64,000 bases of DNA from Gammaproteobacteria bacterium (GTDB taxonomy: Bacteria; Pseudomonadota; Gammaproteobacteria; Thiohalobacterales; Thiohalobacteraceae), in assembly GCA_018819175.1 (NCBI GenBank), contig JAHJQQ010000042.1, forward strand, positions 62,001 to 126,000, in the 5' to 3' direction. The notes beneath the pieces were generated by a model. The model saw nothing but the letters and a program-made list of their open reading frames with translations. It did not search any database and was not told where the DNA came from. The position numbers and the translations under genes were made by a program. Of the stretch, positions 63,383 to 64,000 are shown in pieces; within the stretch, counting starts at the first letter, position 1, and the number at the start of each line of letters is the position of its first letter.

Positions 63383-64000
63383 ATGACCTCATTAGAAGAA
63401 CTCTTGAAAAGCCGTATCCTCATCCTGGACGGCGCCATGGGCACCATGATCCAGCGCTATAAGCTGGAAGAGGCGGACTACCGCGGCGAGCGTTTCAAGG
63501 ATTGGCCCAGCGATCTCAAGGGTAACAACGACTTGTTGTCGCTGACCCAGCCGAAGATTATCGGCGACATTCACCGCGCCTATCTGGAGGCCGGCGCCGA
63601 CATCATCGAGACCAATACCTTCAACTCGACGGCTATTTCCATGGCCGACTATCACCAGGAAGAATTGGTGTATGAGCTGAATTTCGAATCCGCCAAGCTG
63701 GCGCGCGCGGCCTGCGATGCCTATGCCACCCCCGACAAGCCGCGCTTTGTGGCCGGCGTGCTCGGCCCGACCAACCGCACCGCCTCGCTGTCGCCGGATG
63801 TGAACAACCCCGGCTTTCGCAATGTCAGCTTCGATGCGCTGCGCGAAACTTATTACGAGGCCACCAAGGCACTGGTCGATGGCGGCGCCGATATCATTCT
63901 GATTGAGACCATTTTTGATACGCTGAATGCCAAGGCCGCGGTGTTCGCCGTGGAAAGTTATTTCGAAGATACCGGCAAACGCCTGCCCGTCATGATCTCC
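63383..64000 (+). CDS. metH: Cobalamin-dependent methionine synthase, N-terminal part
   Basis: The first 206 codons (MTSLEELLKSRILILDGAMG) of MetH are in the window; the frame runs off the right edge. This is the homocysteine-binding barrel: RILILDGAMGTMIQRY, RGERF, GADIIETNTFNSTA, VAGVLGPTNRTASLSPDVNNPGF and GADIILIETIFDTLNAK. MetH transfers methyl from methyltetrahydrofolate to homocysteine. The 144-base leader to the kinase gene shows no clear riboswitch. Confidence 0.95.
   Translation, partial: MTSLEELLKSRILILDGAMGTMIQRYKLEEADYRGERFKDWPSDLKGNNDLLSLTQPKIIGDIHRAYLEAGADIIETNTFNSTAISMADYHQEELVYELNFESAKLARAACDAYATPDKPRFVAGVLGPTNRTASLSPDVNNPGFRNVSFDALRETYYEATKALVDGGADIILIETIFDTLNAKAAVFAVESYFEDTGKRLPVMIS

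Overview
The window comes from a gammaproteobacterium, most likely a sulfur-oxidising chemolithotroph of the Chromatiales/Acidiferrobacterales type. The evidence is a SoeBC/DmsBC-type molybdoenzyme anchor, several small c-type cytochromes, a TauE/SafE sulfite exporter family protein, and a standard gammaproteobacterial housekeeping core (rpsU-yqeY-dnaG-rpoD, folBK, plsY/tsaD, uppP, cca, slt, uup, metH). The genus cannot be fixed from the sequence alone.

Layout. 0-8.7 kb: end of a sulfite dehydrogenase-like operon, moaA, a tandem HD-GYP protein, a two-gene cytochrome c operon, a truncated CcmI-like remnant, a HEPN-domain protein and a TauE/SafE transporter. 8.8-22 kb: aldehyde dehydrogenase, Slt, an NDUFA9-like dehydrogenase, Cca, UppP, the folB-folK-midA block, and plsY convergent with tsaD. 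21.1-26 kb: the macromolecular synthesis operon rpsU-yqeY-dnaG-rpoD. 26-37 kb: an HNH-endonuclease pseudogene, then a tRNA-Ile(CAU) gene split in its anticodon loop by a group I intron. The 3' half of this tRNA and about 450 bp downstream recur, without the intron, 9.7 kb further on. Between the copies lies an apparent genomic island: a large XRE-AAA-TPR regulator divergent from a six-gene set (methyltransferase, 4-TM protein, HMA-like mini-protein, DUF6632-like membrane protein, truncated haemoglobin, cysteine synthase-glutaredoxin fusion).

37-45 kb: uup, a GAF/PAS/GGDEF/EAL protein, an unusual papain-like protease fused to an alpha/beta hydrolase, and a QmcA/NfeD pair. 46-49.2 kb: an AT-richer accessory pair, a HEPN-nuclease protein and a GHKL ATPase-nuclease protein, which is a candidate defence module. 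49-56 kb: a repeat-rich stretch with an IS3 remnant, Bcp, a GNAT protein, DUF2798/DUF2938 genes divergent from a MerR regulator with a clear palindromic operator, a HigB/HigA-type toxin-antitoxin pair and TrhP/YegQ. 56-64 kb: RlmA, a four-gene set headed by a periplasmic metallo-beta-lactamase-fold enzyme, a Tll0287-like haem protein, a CHASE-PAS histidine kinase, and the start of metH.

Intergenic DNA is unusually loaded with dispersed inverted repeats. The families are elements ending in AAGGAACCTCTGATTAATT with exchangeable cores, GTAGG(T/G)(C/T)GGGTTA elements, GGGGTCAG hairpins, CCCTCTCCC/GGGAGAGGG elements, and a four-copy array of about 230-bp units. In one case an element appears to supply the stop codon of the neighbouring gene.

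Most likely novel systems: the island operon with its divergent regulator, the HEPN/GHKL pair, and the peptidase-hydrolase fusion. Domain calls rest on motifs read by eye, with no database search.
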